From Lutjanus erythropterus (lineage: Eukaryota > Chordata > Actinopteri > Lutjaniformes > Lutjanidae): 64,000 nucleotides of DNA. Of the stretch, positions 59,885-64,000 are shown piece by piece. Below the pieces are notes generated by a model. That model made no database searches and was not told the DNA's origin. It saw only the letters and a list, made by a program, of their open reading frames with translations. Numbering within the stretch: the first letter of the stretch is position 1; the number at the start of each line of letters is the position of its first letter. The stretch is taken from contig CM034600.1 in assembly GCA_020091685.1 (NCBI GenBank), positions 5,593,837 to 5,657,836 of the forward strand. The letters are read 5' to 3'. A program made the translations under genes and the position numbers.

Positions 59885-59946
59885 CACATGCTGAATTCTG
59901 GACATAAAACCTGACTCAGACACACACCTCACAGCAGGATCAGCAG
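59885..59946 (+). other. Putative odf3b 5' non-coding exon
   Basis: The segment ends CAGCAG followed by GTAAAA, a fair splice donor, and it lies about 25-30 bases after a TATA-like motif. The odf3b start codon exon is preceded by a strong polypyrimidine-AG acceptor only two bases before the ATG (AG at 61275-61276), which suggests a spliced 5' leader. A short upstream frame of 8 codons plus stop would lie at 59888-59914. The start of the exon is a guess. Confidence 0.3.
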
Positions 59947-60933
59947 GTAAAATCATTTATCTATTTATTTTAAGAGAGAAACTGAACTTATTATCGCACT
60001 AGACTGAAAGAGTCACTGATTTAAGTTTGTCTGCACTGCTACAGGCTTTGGTATAAAGTTGGTTTCACTTTACCCACCAAGGTCAGGCAAAGTGGCCTCT
60101 GTTCTAGCCTGTAGTTAGTGGACTAAATGTATTTCATTAGATAATTTAAATACGTGGTCATGACCTCTGCAGTATAGTTCATTTTCACCGATGTATAAGC
60201 TGGGTGTAAGTTACAGAATTTGCTGCCAGTAAGTTGATTTATGATTCAGTGGCCTGCTGCTTTATTTAACTCATTTACATGGCAAGTGCTCCCTTTCATA
60301 AGTGTGACAAGTGAAGGAAATAATCAGCCACAGAGACAGAGAGTGGTAGATATATATTGCTAAAATTATTTACTGTTGTTATTTAAATTAAATATAAATA
60401 TGTCATTCAGCTAGATCACTGTTTCAACTAATTTCACCATTGAACTAACTGCAGTATCCCCGGACTGCATTAAAAATCAATTCTAAGAGTTTCTGGGTCA
60501 GGAGAAACTTTGTCTTAATAAGCTTACTGTGACAAAATCTTAATTGTTTGGGCATTCTTGTAAAATTTGCAAATATTTAATTCTTATGTCTGATGTTCTG
60601 TCTGAGTGAATATATTCATTTCCCACCTGTATCACTTTAATTTTCCACACAGTTCTGATGAACAATTCATCTCTTTGAGCGTTCATGGTTGAGAGTAGAG
60701 GTTATTCTTTTGACTACAGGCTGTGTATCTGTATTAGTTCTTGACGATCTTAAGTAGGACGATGACACAATGGATTCTGGGTAACTTAAGACCTTTTTGA
60801 CAGCGACAGTAAACCGTGTTAATCCCGCTGCTGAGAGGAGCATCAAAGATGTTCAAAAAATATATAAAAATGTGTCACAAAATGCAAAGAAATCATTACT
60901 TCTGATGCTTCTGATCAGTTGGTGGCACTAATT

Positions 60934-60947
60934 GTTACCATGGTAAC
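60934..60947. promoter_or_regulatory. Perfect palindromic RFX X-box
   Basis: GTTACCATGGTAAC matches the RFX consensus GTNRCC-N2-RGYAAC at every position and is a perfect 14-bp palindrome. It lies 332 bases upstream of the odf3b ATG. RFX2/RFX3 with FOXJ1 control ciliary and sperm axoneme genes, so the location is coherent. Binding has not been tested here. Confidence 0.65.
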
Positions 60948-61158
60948 ATGGGTCTTAAGCCTGAGTCAGTCAGGGGTAAGGTGTCTAATTTTTTTTGGCT
61001 TATGGTTAGTTGGTCTTCATGTTTGTGAAATGGTCTAACTTGTAATAGACAAATCTATCAGCCAAATTAAGACAATTCTAACCTACAAACCAGTCTAAAA
61101 TAGTGGTTGGTAGTATGGTTTAGTAAAGACCAGTTGGTTTAACCCAGGCCAGGCCTAA

Positions 61159-64000
<2,842 letters not shown>

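Overview
The window reads as a stretch of a teleost fish nuclear genome, probably percomorph-like judging from the repeat families. It is AT-rich and holds many CA/GT microsatellites, tRNA-derived SINEs, L1/Tx1- and L2-type LINE debris, and many short hAT-like and TTAA-flanked non-autonomous DNA transposons. There is no bacterial-style gene organisation. Nearly all the short open reading frames are chance frames in non-coding DNA or fragments of transposons.

One host protein-coding gene can be supported. At the right edge, on the + strand (61279 to the window end), six spliced exons encode an outer dense fibre protein 3 / CIMAP1 family protein, closest by eye to ODF3B (CIMAP1B). This is a ciliary/sperm axonemal microtubule-associated protein with six Pro-Gly-Pro repeats. 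The gene runs off the window roughly ten residues before its expected end. Upstream lie a perfect palindromic RFX X-box (60934-60947), a weaker X-box-like site (59817-59830), and a possible non-coding first exon. RFX factors are the standard regulators of ciliary genes, so these sites fit the gene.

The remaining ~61 kb is gene-poor. From left to right: unique DNA with conserved-element-like character (about 1-2100); a SINE and TTAA-flanked (piggyBac-like) elements (2600-4740); L2-like LINE tails (5140-6075); a minus-strand SINE (6870-7060); a well-preserved 852-bp hAT element with an exact 8-bp target duplication (8758-9609); a GC-rich conserved-looking block (12050-12500); foldback elements (12957-14549); mostly unassigned DNA (14550-22770); a broken Tx1-like LINE (22780-27420) beside a hAT-like element that carries a second piece of the same LINE endonuclease (27445-28315); another TTAA element (29762-30620); two more hAT elements with exact 8-bp target duplications (32324-33106, 34734-35509) flanking a hAT transposase relic; a 34-bp minisatellite (38146-38692); a 1.2-kb purine-rich degenerate tandem array inside arms of another MITE (40133-41890); a further conserved-looking block (47640-48230); an L1 ORF2 tail on the minus strand (51715-52440); and AT-rich MITE-laden DNA up to odf3b.

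The most interesting pattern is that three copies of the TTAA-flanked element (near 3238, 30028 and 62522) all keep an intact 13-bp X-box-like palindrome, GTTGCTAAGCAAC. One copy sits in an intron of odf3b, itself the kind of gene RFX proteins control. Conservation of candidate regulatory blocks and all repeat-family names rest on recognition by eye; no alignment or database search was possible.
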